Positions 1 to 11,188 are shown, numbered from the stretch's first letter. The stretch is 64,000 nucleotides of DNA from Gigaspora margarita (GCA_009809945.1 WTPW01000017.1:588857-652856); one strand, 5' to 3'. The notes: a model not told the origin generated them from the letters alone. Made by a program: numbers and translations.

Positions 1-13
1 TACTGATTAGCAG

Positions 14-590
14 ATATCCAAGTTGAACTTAATATTTGTATTAAATATCTATAGAAACTTTAAAATATCCATGTGAAATTTATGTATATATGTGGCATAA
101 ATCATATAGAAATTTTGTAAGTATCATATAAATATTAATGAAATTAATGTCAATATATACTAGCCAATATTCAAGTATTTGTATCAAATATCTATAAAAA
201 CTTTAAAATATCCATGCAAAATTTATGTATATACATAGTATAAATCATATAGAAATTTTGTAATATCATATAAATATTAATGAAATTAATGTCAATATAT
301 ACTAGTTAATATCCAAGTATTTGTATCAAATATCTATAGAAACTTTAAAATATCCATGTGAAAGTTATGTATATACATGGCATAAATTATATAGAAATTT
401 TGTAAGTAACATATAAATATTAATTAATGTCAATATAAACTAGCTAATATCCAAGTATTTGTATCAAATATCTATAGAAACTTTAAAATATCCATGTGAA
501 ATTTATGTATATACATGGCATAAATCATATAAAAATTTTGTAAGTATCATATAAATATTAATGAAATTAATGTCAATATATGCTAGCTGA
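14..590. repeat. Tandem repeat, four copies of a 138-143 bp AT-rich unit
   Basis: The phrase AAATATCTATA(G/A)AAAC recurs at about 43, 186, 328 and 466. This gives periods of 143, 142 and 138 bp. Copies differ by a few substitutions and small indels. The last copy loses similarity after about 590. No coding sense is visible. It is a short satellite-like array cut by the window's left edge, so the true length is unknown. Confidence 0.85.
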
Positions 591-1230
591 TAAAATCTGC
601 AGATATTCTGTATATATATTGCATAATGTTGCTAATACGTTCCAAGTTGATAGGTAACAGATATCTGTGAGCTATCAACTAGCACATATCGGACAGTTTC
701 TACCAGATTTATGTAATATATATGTGATCTATTGGCCAGCAGATAGGCTACAGAAATTTTATTGTTGAACTAGTGAATATATATATAATAAAATATCTGG
801 ATACTATATTCATCTTAACTCTAATCTATTTTGCAACATATATTAGCAAAGAAGTTTCTAATATGCACCTATTACAATATTTATAATAGCAACTTGATTT
901 ATTATTCTAATAATATAGATGCACTATTAATTTATCTACTGTCTTCCTTCTCTATAATTTCACAGTTTGTTGTAGCAAAAATGGTGATTATAAAGAAATA
1001 TGATTATATAATAATTAGACTACTCCAAGTTGATTTGTGTTTAACATAAAAAATATTCTGTAAAAAGAGAAGTGGGCATTAAACAATACCAAAATACAAA
1101 AATAAAAATTCAAAAAATATTTAGAAGCTTGGAGAATGCTCTAAATTTATTTTTAGCTTTTCTAGGCTATCCAGAATTTTCTAATTATACTGCCAAGCAT
1201 ATTTATACTTTTCAATATACCATATAGCAC
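591..1230. other. Intergenic AT-rich stretch, no gene seen
   Basis: Only short chance open frames occur here, including a 72-codon one at 831-1049 with no recognisable motif. There is no clear repeat structure apart from general A/T runs. Confidence 0.5.
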
Positions 1231-1340
1231 TACTGTATGTGTCCAAAAACAGGCTACTATCTAAAATAAGCTAATCTCTCCCTTTTGGTCAAAAACTTAA
1301 AAATATCTTTAATTTGAAAATAAGCTACCTATGATAGACA

Positions 1341-1680
1341 ATAGTTGCTATATAGAAAGTCCAAATTCTACCAAGTAAATTAATTATCATTGCTTATATA
1401 TACATATTCAGAAGATCAAAATACACATACTTTATAATTTTTAACTAGATTAATGAACATTTTATTATTTGACTTTTAATTTTTATGTTCAACAAAAAAA
1501 TTAAAATTTTTAAAAAATATATTTGATAAACATAAAAAATTAAATATTAAATACTAATTAATTCTTTAATATGTATGAAAATTTTAGAGAATATGTATTT
1601 TATCTTCTAAATATATTTATTTAAATGCTTTTAATCAATTTATATAGTAAAATTTGGACTTTACTATATAGCAACTACTT
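1341..1680. mobile_element. Palindromic MITE, TAGTTGCTATATAG...TCCAAATT family, copy 1
   Basis: The left end reads TAGTTGCTATATAGAAAGTC and the right end is its near reverse complement (GACTTTACTATATAGCAACTA). Arms of roughly 160 bp meet near 1500. The same termini recur near 3710, 4350-4680 and 18540-18870. No open frame is conserved, so it is a non-autonomous inverted-repeat element. Confidence 0.7.
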
Positions 1681-2110
1681 GTGATCACTAAAAAACCTCT
1701 TTCATCTAAAAATATAGTAGCCTACCATATTATTATGATCACTTTTTAAAAATTTATACAGAGCTAAATATTTAAGTTATTAAGCTAAAAATCAAATTAT
1801 AAATTCTTTAAATCTATATCTTTTAAATAAAAAAAGTTTAAACTACAGTTTATTAAATAATTAAGTTTAAGTAAAATATTAGATTTTTATATTTGACCAG
1901 TTTTTATTATTGTACAAAATTAATTAATCTAATAACTGTATAGCAAATATTAATTTTTTATAATCTAAATGGCTTTCAAAAATAAGCAAAAATTATTCAG
2001 TATAACAAATTACACATAATCTCAAATTTTTATAAAATTTTAAAAAATTTTAAGGTAGTTATTATTTCTAAATATAGTAATACAATTATTAATTCAAAAT
2101 TATATCATTA

Positions 2111-2712
2111 CCAAATATAAGGGATGGCTAAAGCCATGTACGTATGTGTTTTTTGAAAATTTAGTTAAAATTAGGATTAGAGCCTGTTTAGCATTAGGGT
2201 CAGGGTTAGTGTTAGGATAGACATATAGGTAAAATTGCCTTCTCAGCATTTTTTATTAATGGCCCAAGACAGATTTGAACTGCTGTTTTTATGTGCTTGT
2301 ATTTTTTTGTTTTTTTGTCTTCTTCGAGCTGATCTATGTAAACATATTTTGTGACTCTGGTTAGTTGATTTACACAAAAATGTCACGTGGGTACATGGCT
2401 TTAAATGACTTCCAAATATAGGAGACTGTTAAAGCCAGGTGCCTTTATATGTTTTTTATTACTTAATTAAAATTAGGGTAAGGGTTAGTTAAAAGTTAGG
2501 GTTAGGGATATCTTATAGATAAAATTGCCTTCCTGACATTTTTTATTAATTCTCCGAGACAGGTTTAGACACTCGTTTCTTGTAGTTATGTGTTTTTCAT
2601 TTTTTTTCTTTGTTTTTGTCTTTTTGGGCTGATTTTTGATGATCAAAATTTACAATTTTGATTGGATGTTAGTCACGTGATGGCACCTGGCTTTAACAAA
2701 TCCCCAAATATA
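2111..2712. mobile_element. Two tandem copies of an AAAGCCATGTAC-ended inverted-repeat element
   Basis: Copy 1 (about 2130-2405) has AAAGCCATGTAC and GTACATGGCTTT ends. Copy 2 (2428-2697) has a perfect 16-bp inverted repeat, GTTAAAGCCAGGTGCC. The word CCAAATATA stands at 2111, 2412 and 2704, bounding both units. A third copy in the opposite orientation lies at about 31768-32937. The shared interior includes GGGTTAG-like and CAAGACAG/GAGACAGG words. No coding frame is visible. Confidence 0.7.
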
Positions 2713-2734
2713 GTAATTTTATTACTATATATAC

Positions 2735-3052
2735 TATAGATTCCTGAAAATAAGCAACTCCGAAAATAAGCAACCCCCCTGATTTTTTTCAAAATTTCAA
2801 AAAATGTATTAACAGTTGCTACATATAAAGTCCAAATTTTACTAAGTAAACCTCAAACGTGTCATCAAGTAAACTTGTTTAGGACACAAAAATACACTTA
2901 CAGTAAAAATTTCAGGTCATTTGGACAACTTTTTATTAGTACGTTTTTCAATTTTTCAAAAAATTCAACAATTTGAAAATAAGCAACCCCTCCGCTTTTT
3001 TGTGTAATTTTTGGCCAAAAAAAGGTTGCTTATTTTCAGGAATATACGGTAG
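2735..3052. mobile_element. MITE with ATTCCTGAAAATAAGCAAC termini
   Basis: The left end ATTCCTGAAAATAAGCAAC is mirrored by GTTGCTTATTTTCAGGAAT, followed by ATACGGTA. Inner copies of GAAAATAAGCAACCCC strengthen the hairpin. Related ends occur at 4007-4768 and 10504-10684. It is a non-autonomous inverted-repeat element with no coding potential. Confidence 0.75.
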
Positions 3053-3455
3053 TAATTAAATAAATATTTTTTAAAAAATTATAAAATTTTTAAAATATAT
3101 ACAATTTGTTATGCTAAATAACTTTATTTAAAAAAATTGCTAGTTTATTAATAAAAAATTTAAGTTTATACATTACTATATTTAGTAATTCTAGTTACTA
3201 TGAAAACTATATTAAAATTTAGAAAATCAGTCAAATGTAAAAATCTAACCTTTTACTTAAACTTAATTATCTCAAAAACTGAGCATAAAATTTTTAAACT
3301 TTTTTTTATTTAAAAGATATAGATTTAAAGAATTTATGATTTAATTTTAGCTTAATATTTAGATATTTAATTCTGTATAAATTTTTAAGAAGTGTATACA
3401 ATAATATGGTAAGCCACTGTAAGCTACTGATTTTGTATAACTTTGCCCAAAACAG

Positions 3456-4006
3456 GTAGCTTAGACCATTCCAATTTGATTCTATGTTTAACATAATACT
3501 AATAAATTATTTGCAGCTCTAAACATAAAGGGGGACATTGGCAATTTTTATATTAAGTGATGTTTATTACCTCCTCTATCTGAGGCTCAAAAAGGGAGGG
3601 TAATATTAAATATAGTTTTAACTTAAAGTGGCCTTACCCTATATAATCACATCTAATACTGTAATTTATATTATGTGATTATATATAAGTAAATATTATA
3701 ATCACAAATAGTTGCTATATATAAAAGTCCAAATTGTATCAAGTAAATCAACTTTTATACATTAAATAAAATTTTTGAAATAATAAATTATACATATTTT
3801 AAAATTTTTATATAATTTGAATTAACTTTTATTAATTTACTTACTTAATTTACTTTAGATAAAAAAATAAATTATTTTTATGTCCAATATATAATAAAAA
3901 AACAAATTAATAATAGTTTGTCAAAAATTTAGAATATGTGTAATTTGCTATATTAAGCAGCTTACTTAATGTATTAATCGAGTTACTTATCATATATTTC
4001 TAAAAA
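3456..4006. other. Intergenic, remnant of the TAGTTGCTATATA MITE family
   Basis: At about 3711 the left terminus of the family seen at 1341 appears (TAGTTGCTATATATAAAAGTC). It is followed by a partial inverted arm ending near 3960. No gene is visible. Confidence 0.4.
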
Positions 4007-4768
4007 TAAGCTACTTTTGTTTTGACCAAAAAACCCAAAAATTTATTTAACAAAAATAAGCTATTCCTATAATTGATAATAGTAACTATATAGTCAGTGT
4101 TGTCACTTGGCTATTTGGCCAGCCACTGGCCGTGGCCAATGGCCATGGCCAAATGGCCAAAATGGGCAAAAAAATTATTTGGCCGAAATGGCCAAATATT
4201 TATATAGTCAAACTTTGCAATATGATTGGCTAAATTATATAAATTATAAATTTTTGACCAAAATTTGGCCATTGGCCATTGGCCGTTGGCCAGTTGGCCA
4301 TCTGGCCAGCCCTCAAAAATTGTTTGGCCACAAAAGTTGCCAACATTGTATATAGTAAGTCCAAATTTTATTATAAATTGATAATAATTGCTTAAGTAAC
4401 CTTATTTAGAAGATCAATATATATATGTATTGAATTTTTTTATACAAATTGAAGAAGGTTTTATTATTTGGCTTTAATTTTTTACATTCAATAATAAAAT
4501 TAGATTTTTTTTAAAAACTATATTCAATAAATGTAAAAATTAAAAGTTAAATAATAAAAAGTTATCAAATTTTGATAAAAATTTACAGTATATATATTTA
4601 ACTCTTTTGAACACATTTATTTAAGTGATTATAACTGATTTACATAGTTGAATTTGGACTTCACTATGTAGCAACTACTTGCAATCACTAAAACCTAAAT
4701 TTAATCTGAAAATAAGCTACTTCCAATTTTTTGCCTAAAAATATAGTTTATTTTCAGGAATCTAAAGT
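4007..4768. mobile_element. Inverted-repeat element (TTTCTAAAAATAAGCTAC ends) carrying a nested hAT MITE
   Basis: The left end TTTCTAAAAATAAGCTAC pairs with GTTTATTTTCAGGAAT near 4755. Inside, the TAGTTGCTA...TCCAAATT palindrome (arms about 4080 and 4350-4690) is interrupted at 4095-4348 by a separate element with its own target duplication. The outer element is therefore older. Confidence 0.6.
4095..4348. mobile_element. Non-autonomous hAT-type MITE, GGCC-rich hairpin
   Basis: It begins CAGTGTTGTCACTTGG and ends GTTGCCAACATTG, a typical hAT terminal inverted repeat. It is flanked by an exact 8-bp duplication TATATAGT at 4087-4094 and 4349-4356. The interior is built of TTGGCCA/TGGCCATTGGCC words that fold on themselves. 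A long frame at 4107-4355 is an artefact of this repeat. An 8-bp target duplication is the hAT hallmark. Confidence 0.88.
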
Positions 4769-4859
4769 AGTAAAATTTGGATTTTTATATATAATATTGT
4801 GATTATATTAATAATTGGTACTATAATTCAAAATGCAATGCAATTTGTTGTAAAGTAAT

Positions 4860-5400
4860 AATTATTTTATTTATTTTTTTTTGATTTCAAAGTGCCCACT
4901 TTGGAACATAGGAGTTTTTTTCAAAATATTAGGGCAATCAATGATCCACATGGAGTCATTAGCATTTGTTACATAGATGAGGATCCAACTAGCCACATGT
5001 ATACTTTTGGCAGTGTTGTCACAGGAGAGCTTTGGACAATGATTTGGACAATTTTGAACAATTTTGAACAATTAAATAAAGTAAAATTACTTAAAATTTT
5101 ATTAAGATAACCTATTTTAATTTTAACTAGAATGTGTTCAGCATCTAAAAAATATATATATATATATAATTTTTAGATAGATTTATTAATTATTAAAGCC
5201 TGGACAAGCTTTGAACAATTTTGGACATTTGGACAATTTTGGATATAAACATGCCAAAAAGGCTGTGGATAGCCAAAATGTACAATACTGCTTTTGGTAT
5301 CTAATTTGTGTGGCCTGCTCTAAGGTTCTACACTAGCTGCTATACCTGCAACCCAACTATGGGAATTGCATATTTAAACTCTCTGATCTTTAGTTCCTCC
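4860..5400 (-). mobile_element. SINE-like retroposon copy 1, split by a hAT MITE
   Basis: The poly-T-rich start (about 4861-4883) is the reverse complement of a poly-A tail. The body at 4950-5010 and 5291-5400 matches the better-preserved copy at 27561-27771. Shared words are ACTAGCCACA.ATG.TACTTTTGG, AGGTTCTACACTAGCTGC and ATACCTGCA. The two parts are separated by the element at 5011-5290. Small frames at 4871-5110 are chance. Confidence 0.6.
5011..5290. mobile_element. hAT-type MITE inserted in the SINE-like element
   Basis: It starts CAGTGTTGTCAC and ends ACAATACTG. CTTTTGG is duplicated on both sides (5004-5010, 5291-5297). The uninterrupted paralogue at 27671-27690 reads TACTTTTGGTTCCTAATTTG and acts as an empty site. 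The interior has repeated TTTGGACAATTTTGAACAA words near both ends. The duplication is 7 bp as written, probably 8 bp with one base lost. Confidence 0.82.
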
Positions 5401-5757
5401 TGCTAATCTATTCTGTATTACCAGAACAGTCCTATTATATAAGTCTGTCAGACAGTTTCAGATAGTATCTATAGTCCTTAGAACCTAGCCAGGCATTTTT
5501 GGTCCTGTTATCTTCAAGAAAAACTTGGTAGGGCAGTTTCTGTCCTACACAGGTATTATCTATGCTTTCAGTAATTATCACTATAACCAAAACCAACACT
5601 TGCAAGACAAGGTTACCCCTGTTCTTTTACCAATACATACTTTTGGTCTTGTAAAGTTTCTCAACCCAAGCACCCAGTTAGTCCCTCTTCTGGCTTCTTT
5701 TTTCCAGTCGCAGTTCTACTTCCAATTAAGACTCAGAAGGGTTGGTTAATCTGGCAT
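5400..5757. other. Unclassified moderately GC-richer stretch
   Basis: It has a lower A/T bias than its neighbours and contains a 74-codon frame at 5525-5749 with no recognised motif. It may be the eroded interior of a retroelement. No function is assigned. Confidence 0.3.
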
Positions 5758-6048
5758 AGGACCCCAGACATCTAGTATAGAGATCATATTTGAATTTTTT
5801 TAGCAAAAACACCTAAAATTTAAAAAACAAAAACAGTTTTTGGCAATTTTCTTGGCTCTAGTGGTCCAATTTGAATGAACTTTTTTTAAGTAAAGCTCTT
5901 AGTTAGGCACATTAAACAAAAAAAGTGTATTCAATTCTGATTACTGGTTTAGAAGTTATTAAAGCAAATATGTTTTATCATTTTTAGCAAATTAGATCAA
6001 AATTGGCCAAAATCCAGTTATGACTATATGAGAGATGTCCGGGGTTCT
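5758..6048. mobile_element. TIR element, AGGACCCCAGACATCT ends, copy 1
   Basis: It begins AGGACCCCAGACATCTAG and ends AGAGATGTCCGGGGTTCT. The flanks are TCTGGCAT (5750-5757) and CCTGGCAT (6049-6056), an 8-bp duplication with one mismatch. The body is about 80 percent similar by eye to 7594-7889. It is non-autonomous. Confidence 0.85.
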
Positions 6049-7593
6049 CCTGGCATTAAGATGCTTTATAGTTTTTCTCCTCTTGGTACATGCTTCTGAA
6101 AAACATGTTTTTTTCCTAGTATGACTTCAGCAGTCCAATTGGTAGAGTCCTCCAATTCTTTTTATCGTTGGCCTACTTCTGATCAGTCCCTGTTCAAGAT
6201 TCTTTTCTCTGGTGCTATCAAAAGTTGGCTACTTCTCTACTTGGGTCTTGCCAAATGGGTTCTGATTTGCTAATTCCCAGGATTTGTGTACCATCTTTTC
6301 TCTTGTATAATATTATACAGGTTAGTTAGCTCCCAATAACTGGTATGACCCAGGTTACAGATCTATTGATCCAATTAGTTGGAGTCAGATCAGTTCTGTA
6401 ATACAGATAAAGCTTTTCGAAAATATCTTTAGTAGGATTCAAACCCTGCATCTGTCACTTGGGAATGACAACAACTCAACTTCACTATATCACTACACTT
6501 AATAATTATTATTGCAAAAGTCATAATTGTAATAATAATTACAATAAAGGAACTCTTTTCAACAATCACTTGGACCAAATTTTTTCACCAAAGAAAAATA
6601 TAATTCTCTTGTTGAAGAGTTATCTACATGTAATGTGTACAGAAAATAGTATTTATAAATATCAACTATTTTTTTGGGGACTTCTTTTTATATTCATTAT
6701 GCAAACCAAATGTGTCTTCTTACAAGATAACTGGCAAGAGGTATTGCCCTTGTATGAGAAATTTTGGTAGAAAGCTAAGAAGCTCTTCTGTTGACAAATA
6801 ACCTATAGTAAAACAACAGAGAATACCAAGAAAATGCATTTTTTTAGTATACTTTTCTTTAAGTTTGGTACAAGTATTTCCTATCACTTCTTTTGCCCAC
6901 TTTTTTTTCTTCAAAATTTTTTATAAAAAGTGGGCAAAACTGTTTACTCCATTAAAAGATTGACAATAATTACACTTCCATTTTTAGATGAACTCAGTAG
7001 ATTGCAATCTTGTATTTGTTTGGTTAGATATTAGCATGTACTACCTCTGATAATGTGATGATGAACTATGCTAATAGTAAAAGAGATATCTAAAAGTTAA
7101 ATTAGAGTTAGAAAAAATAATTTTAGCTAGAGCTAAGCTTTACAATAGAGATATACAATATTTGCAGTTGTTATATAATTTTTATACCTGGCAAAGGTTA
7201 TAATAGTGCTTTTCATTTTTTTGTTATGCTTTTTTTTTCTGGTTTGTTTTTTTTCTTTGTATCACTTTGCAGCACTCAGCTATCATGTACTGTTATCTTT
7301 TTGCCTTTTTTTTCTTTTTATTTGTGTTATTTGTTGGTCTTTTTGCTTAGATTGTATAAATTATTTTCCCCTTTATATTATTTCTCTTTTTTTTGTTATA
7401 TGTTTTTTTCTAGTAGAATCCTATTACTTGGAAAGCTAAGAGAAGAAGATTTAAAAAGTAGGCAGTCATGATAAGCTCTCTGTTTCAAACTAAGGTTGGA
7501 ACAGTACAGCAAATTGTATTTGAAGATTTACCAAAATAAACAAATTGTTGAATAAAATCAGGTTTTTATTTTAAGTAACTACTTGCAAATATG
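6049..7593. other. Intergenic region with no supported gene
   Basis: A 103-codon frame at 6459-6770 (+) and a 64-codon frame at 6720-6914 (-) overlap. Both are Asn/Lys/Tyr/Phe-rich and match nothing I recognise. At 6893-6938 a 46-bp hairpin pairs TTTTGCCCACTTTT with AAAAAGTGGGCAAAA. T-rich runs at 7205-7420 create two overlapping low-complexity frames. Confidence 0.4.
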
Positions 7594-7889
7594 AGGACTG
7601 GACATCTAGTACAGAGATTATACTTAATTTTTTTTTAGCAAAAACTTCTGAAATTTAAGAAGCAAAAAAAATAGTTTTTGGCAATTATCTTGCATCTAGT
7701 AGTCCAATTTGAATAAATATTTTTTTAAAATGAAGCTTTCAGTGAGGCACGTCTAATATAAAAAAGTTCATCAATTCTGATTACTAGATCAAAAGTTATT
7801 TAAACAAATGTATATTGTTATTTTTAGCAAATTGGGCCAAAATTGTCCAAAATCCAGTTATGACCTATATAAGAGATGTCTGGGGTCCT
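7594..7889. mobile_element. TIR element, AGGACCCCAGACATCT family, copy 2
   Basis: It begins AGGACTGGACATCTAGTA and ends AGATGTCTGGGGTCCT. It has an exact 8-bp duplication CAAATATG at 7586-7593 and 7890-7897. It is homologous over its full length to 5758-6048 in the same orientation. No coding frame is conserved between the copies. Confidence 0.88.
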
Positions 7890-7959
7890 CAAATATGGCT
7901 TATAAATACAATACTCTTAAATAAAGTGAAGTATTGGTGGGACTGTCTAAGTTTAAAAA

Positions 7960-8115
7960 AATAATAATAATTATGATATGTAATAATAATTACGATATGT
8001 TATAATTATTAAGATATATAATAATAATTACAACATGTTGTAATTATTTAATAATTATAACATGTTATAATTATTATTACATTTTGTAATTATAACTATT
8101 TGTAGTAATTATTAT
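7960..8115. repeat. AT-rich palindromic microsatellite
   Basis: ATAATAATTA, TAATTATTA and ACATGTTGTAATTAT words repeat in both orientations over about 150 bp. The stretch could form several alternative hairpins. A shorter similar cluster lies at 9740-9830. Confidence 0.7.
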
Positions 8116-8404
8116 TAGGCTACATAAAGTTAATTTTTTATTTTGCATAATCTAGTATTTCAAAATTTTATTGAATTAGATTTTTTTTAAAAAAACCTTA
8201 AGATTATACAAAGTTAAGTCTTTAGTTTGTATAACATGGAATCTGAAAATTTTTGTTTTTTTTATCAGGCCTATCAGGTGATTTCAAAAAAATCAAGTCA
8301 TTATCAGGTGATACTAGAGAAAAAATTAAAATAAAAAAATAGAATAATTTGTACAATAGGAATTTTTTTTAAAAAACATTTTTTGTAAAAGTTGGGTCAT
8401 TAGC

Positions 8405-8832
8405 ACAGATTGAACAAATAAATACTAGGCACATACTAGGTATATAACGGAAACAAGTTTCTTGATATGTATCTAGTATTCAACCAGGGATCTACAAATA
8501 ATAAATATATATTAGTAGCATATAGGATGCATAATAGTGAGCTACTGGTAGGTCAATATCAGTAATATAACAGTAATATACTAGAACATCCTAGTATCTT
8601 ACTTTTAGTCCAAATATGACTAATAGTAAGATACTAGGATGTTCTAGTATGTTACTGTTATGTTACTGATATTGACCTACCTTCCAGTAGCTTATTGTTA
8701 TATATTCTATATGCTATCAATATGCATCCATTATTTGGCAAATCTCTGGTTGAATACCGGGTACATACTGAAACTCTTGTTTTCTATTATTTACCTGGTA
8801 TATACCCAGAATTCATTTGTTTAACCTGTGTG
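8405..8832. mobile_element. 0.43-kb foldback element, CACAGGTTGAA ends, copy 1
   Basis: GATTGAACAAATAAATACTA on the left mirrors GAATTCATTTGTTTAACC on the right. The innermost arms are near perfect around 8612: ACTAGGATGTTCTAGTAT against ATACTAGAACATCCTAGT. A second copy, itself invaded, spans 54541-55207. No coding frame is present. Confidence 0.82.
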
Positions 8833-8882
8833 GGATATGCAAGATGAAAATTAATTTTGCTTACTTTAAAAATAAATATAAT

Positions 8883-9257
8883 GTATATACAGGATTTCAA
8901 AATATATATAGATAGGTTAGGTTAATTATAAAATTGTTAAAAATAGAAATATTTGCAAAACCCTTAAAAATAAGCAAAAAAATTACTAAAAATAGAAAAA
9001 ATCTGCATAAAAACCCCAAATAAGCAAACTAATACCTGACCTATTAGGACTCTAAAATATACATAAATAGGTCAGGTATTAGTTACTTACTTTTGGGGGT
9101 TTATACAGATTATTTCTATTTTTAGTAATTTTTTGCTTATTTTTGAGATTTTTTTGCAGATCTTTCCATTTTTAATAATTTTATAATTAACCTGACCTAT
9201 CTATGTATATTCCGGGATCCTAATCTATCTATGTATATTTCAGGGTCCTGTATATAC
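8883..9257. mobile_element. Foldback element with GTATATACAGGA ends
   Basis: GTATATACAGGATTTCAAAA at 8883 mirrors the end at 9257. Arms contain AGGTTAATTATAAAATTGTT and its complement AATTTTATAATTAACCT. A second pairing, CTGACCTATT with AATAGGTCAG, closes the centre near 9050. Near-perfect pairing suggests recent origin or strong structural retention. Confidence 0.75.
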
Positions 9258-10172
9258 TGTATTTAAATATACAAAAATAGCAACTATAATAACATATATT
9301 AACAAGTAATATATTTTACTATCTTAGATAGCATTCACATAAAAAATTGTTCATTTAACCAATCAAAATTTAGGATAGTAGTAATGTGATAGTCAAAACA
9401 AAGGGTTCTAGCACCTTACAAAATTACCACATTCCCAAAACAATGTATTTTGTTTCTAAGTAAAAAAATTACATGTAAAATTAAAACTAAGAAAATTGCA
9501 TTATAATTAGAGTTAGAGTTAAAAATATATAGTCTATATTATGGCTATTAGTAAAATTCATAAGAAACTTTTTAATTAGAATGCAGTAGATATTCCTAAT
9601 AAAAATTTAGAGCTATATCTGTTTTTTGTAAAAAGGTGAGATTGCTTTGATTTTTACATTATACCTGATTTTAAAATTTGATTAAATAACTAAAATATAA
9701 GCAATCTTTTAACTGCATTATTAAATATTAGCAACTGTATATAATAATTATTACTATGTATAGTAATTATAGTTATTATATGTAGTAATTTATATGTAGT
9801 AATTATTACATGTCATAATAATTATAACAATTTTGGTTTTAAAAAGTCTATAAACATGTGTGTTATAAATATAATTGTCATAACTAGCTATTTATGGTAC
9901 CATACATAAGAGTATTTATACTAATAAAAAAATCTCAAAAGCTTCTAAAAAATGTGATAGTAATTATAAGCTATTTGTGATTATATAAAGGTATTATTTA
10001 TATAAAAAAATGATAGTTAAAATTTGTATGATTATATAGAGGCTGTGACAATAAAGAAGGAGATAGTAGAGGAGGAAAACAGTATATTTGATCACAAAAT
10101 ATCAAGAAATTTGATATTTTCTATTCACAAAAAAAGTTAGTGGTTTGTTATCCAGAAATAGAATTAATTAAT
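9258..10172. other. Intergenic, AT-rich, no gene seen
   Basis: Short AT palindromes (9740-9830) and chance frames only. No motif is recognised. Confidence 0.5.
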
Positions 10173-10383
10173 GTTGCAGCTGAAGCTAGAAATAGCTGAA
10201 GCTAGAAATTAGGGGCCTTGATTTAAAAATATTAACTTACCAATATCCACTTATACTCTTTTATTATTAAAACTAATTCTAAACTCTAAAAAAACTCTAA
10301 CAAAAGGCCACAAAAATTTTTGAAATTTTCATATTAAAATAATTAAAATTTCAGCTTCAGCCATTTCTAGCTTTAGCCACGAC
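10173..10383. mobile_element. MITE with GTTGCAGCTGAAGCTAGAAA ends
   Basis: The left end GTTGCAGCTGAAGCTAGAAA is mirrored by TTTCTAGCTTTAGCCACGAC. AATTAATT-like sequence lies on both sides, but A/T bias prevents calling a firm target duplication. It is non-coding. Confidence 0.65.
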
Positions 10384-10503
10384 AATTAATTTGACCAAAT
10401 AGATCTTCTAACGGTTTATTTTTATAATGATGCTATTAATAAAAAAGTATAAAAGAAGTATAGAAGAAATATGATTAGTTGGAATTAAAGAGAGCAATCG
10501 TCA

Positions 10504-10684
10504 TACCGTATTCCTCCGAAAATAAGCACCCTTTTTTTACTATAGGGGTGCTTATTTTTGGGTATAATATCAACTAATAATTCGAATGATTTGATATTTA
10601 GTTGCTTATTTCTATAATATAAGGGGTGCATATTTTCGGGTATATATGAATTGTAGGGGTGCTTATTTTCGGAGAAATACGGTA
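10504..10684. mobile_element. 181-bp MITE with TACCGTATTCCTCCGAAAAT ends
   Basis: TACCGTATTCCTCCGAAAAT at 10504 is mirrored by ATTTTCGGAGAAATACGGTA ending 10684. The subterminal AAGCACCCCT hairpin is repeated inside. The end resembles those of 2735-3052, suggesting one superfamily of GAAAATAAGC elements. Confidence 0.85.
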
Positions 10685-10689
10685 TATTA

Positions 10690-11188
10690 GATAATTATAC
10701 AAATGCATTGGATATGATTTTCTCAATATGTAGAGATATCAACTGTACAAATGATTATATAATGCTAGTTGTCAATAGGATGTTAATAGATCTTTTTGAC
10801 AATGTAATTCTAGCAACTTTAGACATATATGCAGTACTTTTTTGTTCATGTTCTTTTGTCAAAAACTTGCATAGCAAAATAAGAGCAAATACATTGTCAA
10901 ACAATAGTGCAGAATATATTATTCAATAGATGTGCATTCTAGGTATATTAAATAAATAATTTCTTTATTAAATATATAGTATGTTAATGCACAAACAATA
11001 CAGATAAAATTAAAAAAATTTAAAAAATAGATGTACATAGGCAATCATTATTTAAAGAAGCATTTAACACAAAAAGAAGATACCTATTCACCCTTTCCAC
11101 ACTCGACTATTTGGTAGATAAAACATCATTGTTCTGGATTATTTTTGCCAAATCTTCCAACATATTAGCACAATTTCTGGCATTGTAG
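10690..11188. other. Intergenic, one 73-codon frame of unknown value
   Basis: The frame at 10708-10929 (+) has no recognisable motif and no conserved context. I do not call it a gene. Confidence 0.3.

Larger units (their letters stand above)
1715..3455. repeat. Old large palindrome split by central insertions
   Basis: About 390 bp at 1715-2105 is a diverged reverse complement of 3055-3455. Shared words include TTTAAATCTATATCTTTTAAA and TTAATTATTTAA-like blocks. The centre is filled by two tandem TIR units (2111-2712) and a separate MITE (2735-3052). I read this as one foldback element later invaded at its loop. Confidence 0.6.

Noticed and set aside
2160..2230. GGGTTAG and TTAGGG-like words suggesting telomeric repeat
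   Set aside because: Only a few irregular copies occur, and they recur at 2470-2510 and 32860-32900 as part of a TIR element. They are not a telomere array.
4107..4355. 82-codon open frame rich in Trp, Pro, Gly and Ala
   Set aside because: It lies inside the GGCC-rich hAT MITE and is produced by TGGCCA repeats. It has no independent coding signal.
7206..7471. Two overlapping hydrophobic frames resembling transmembrane helices
   Set aside because: They come from T-rich runs read in two frames at once. There is no start context or partner sequence.
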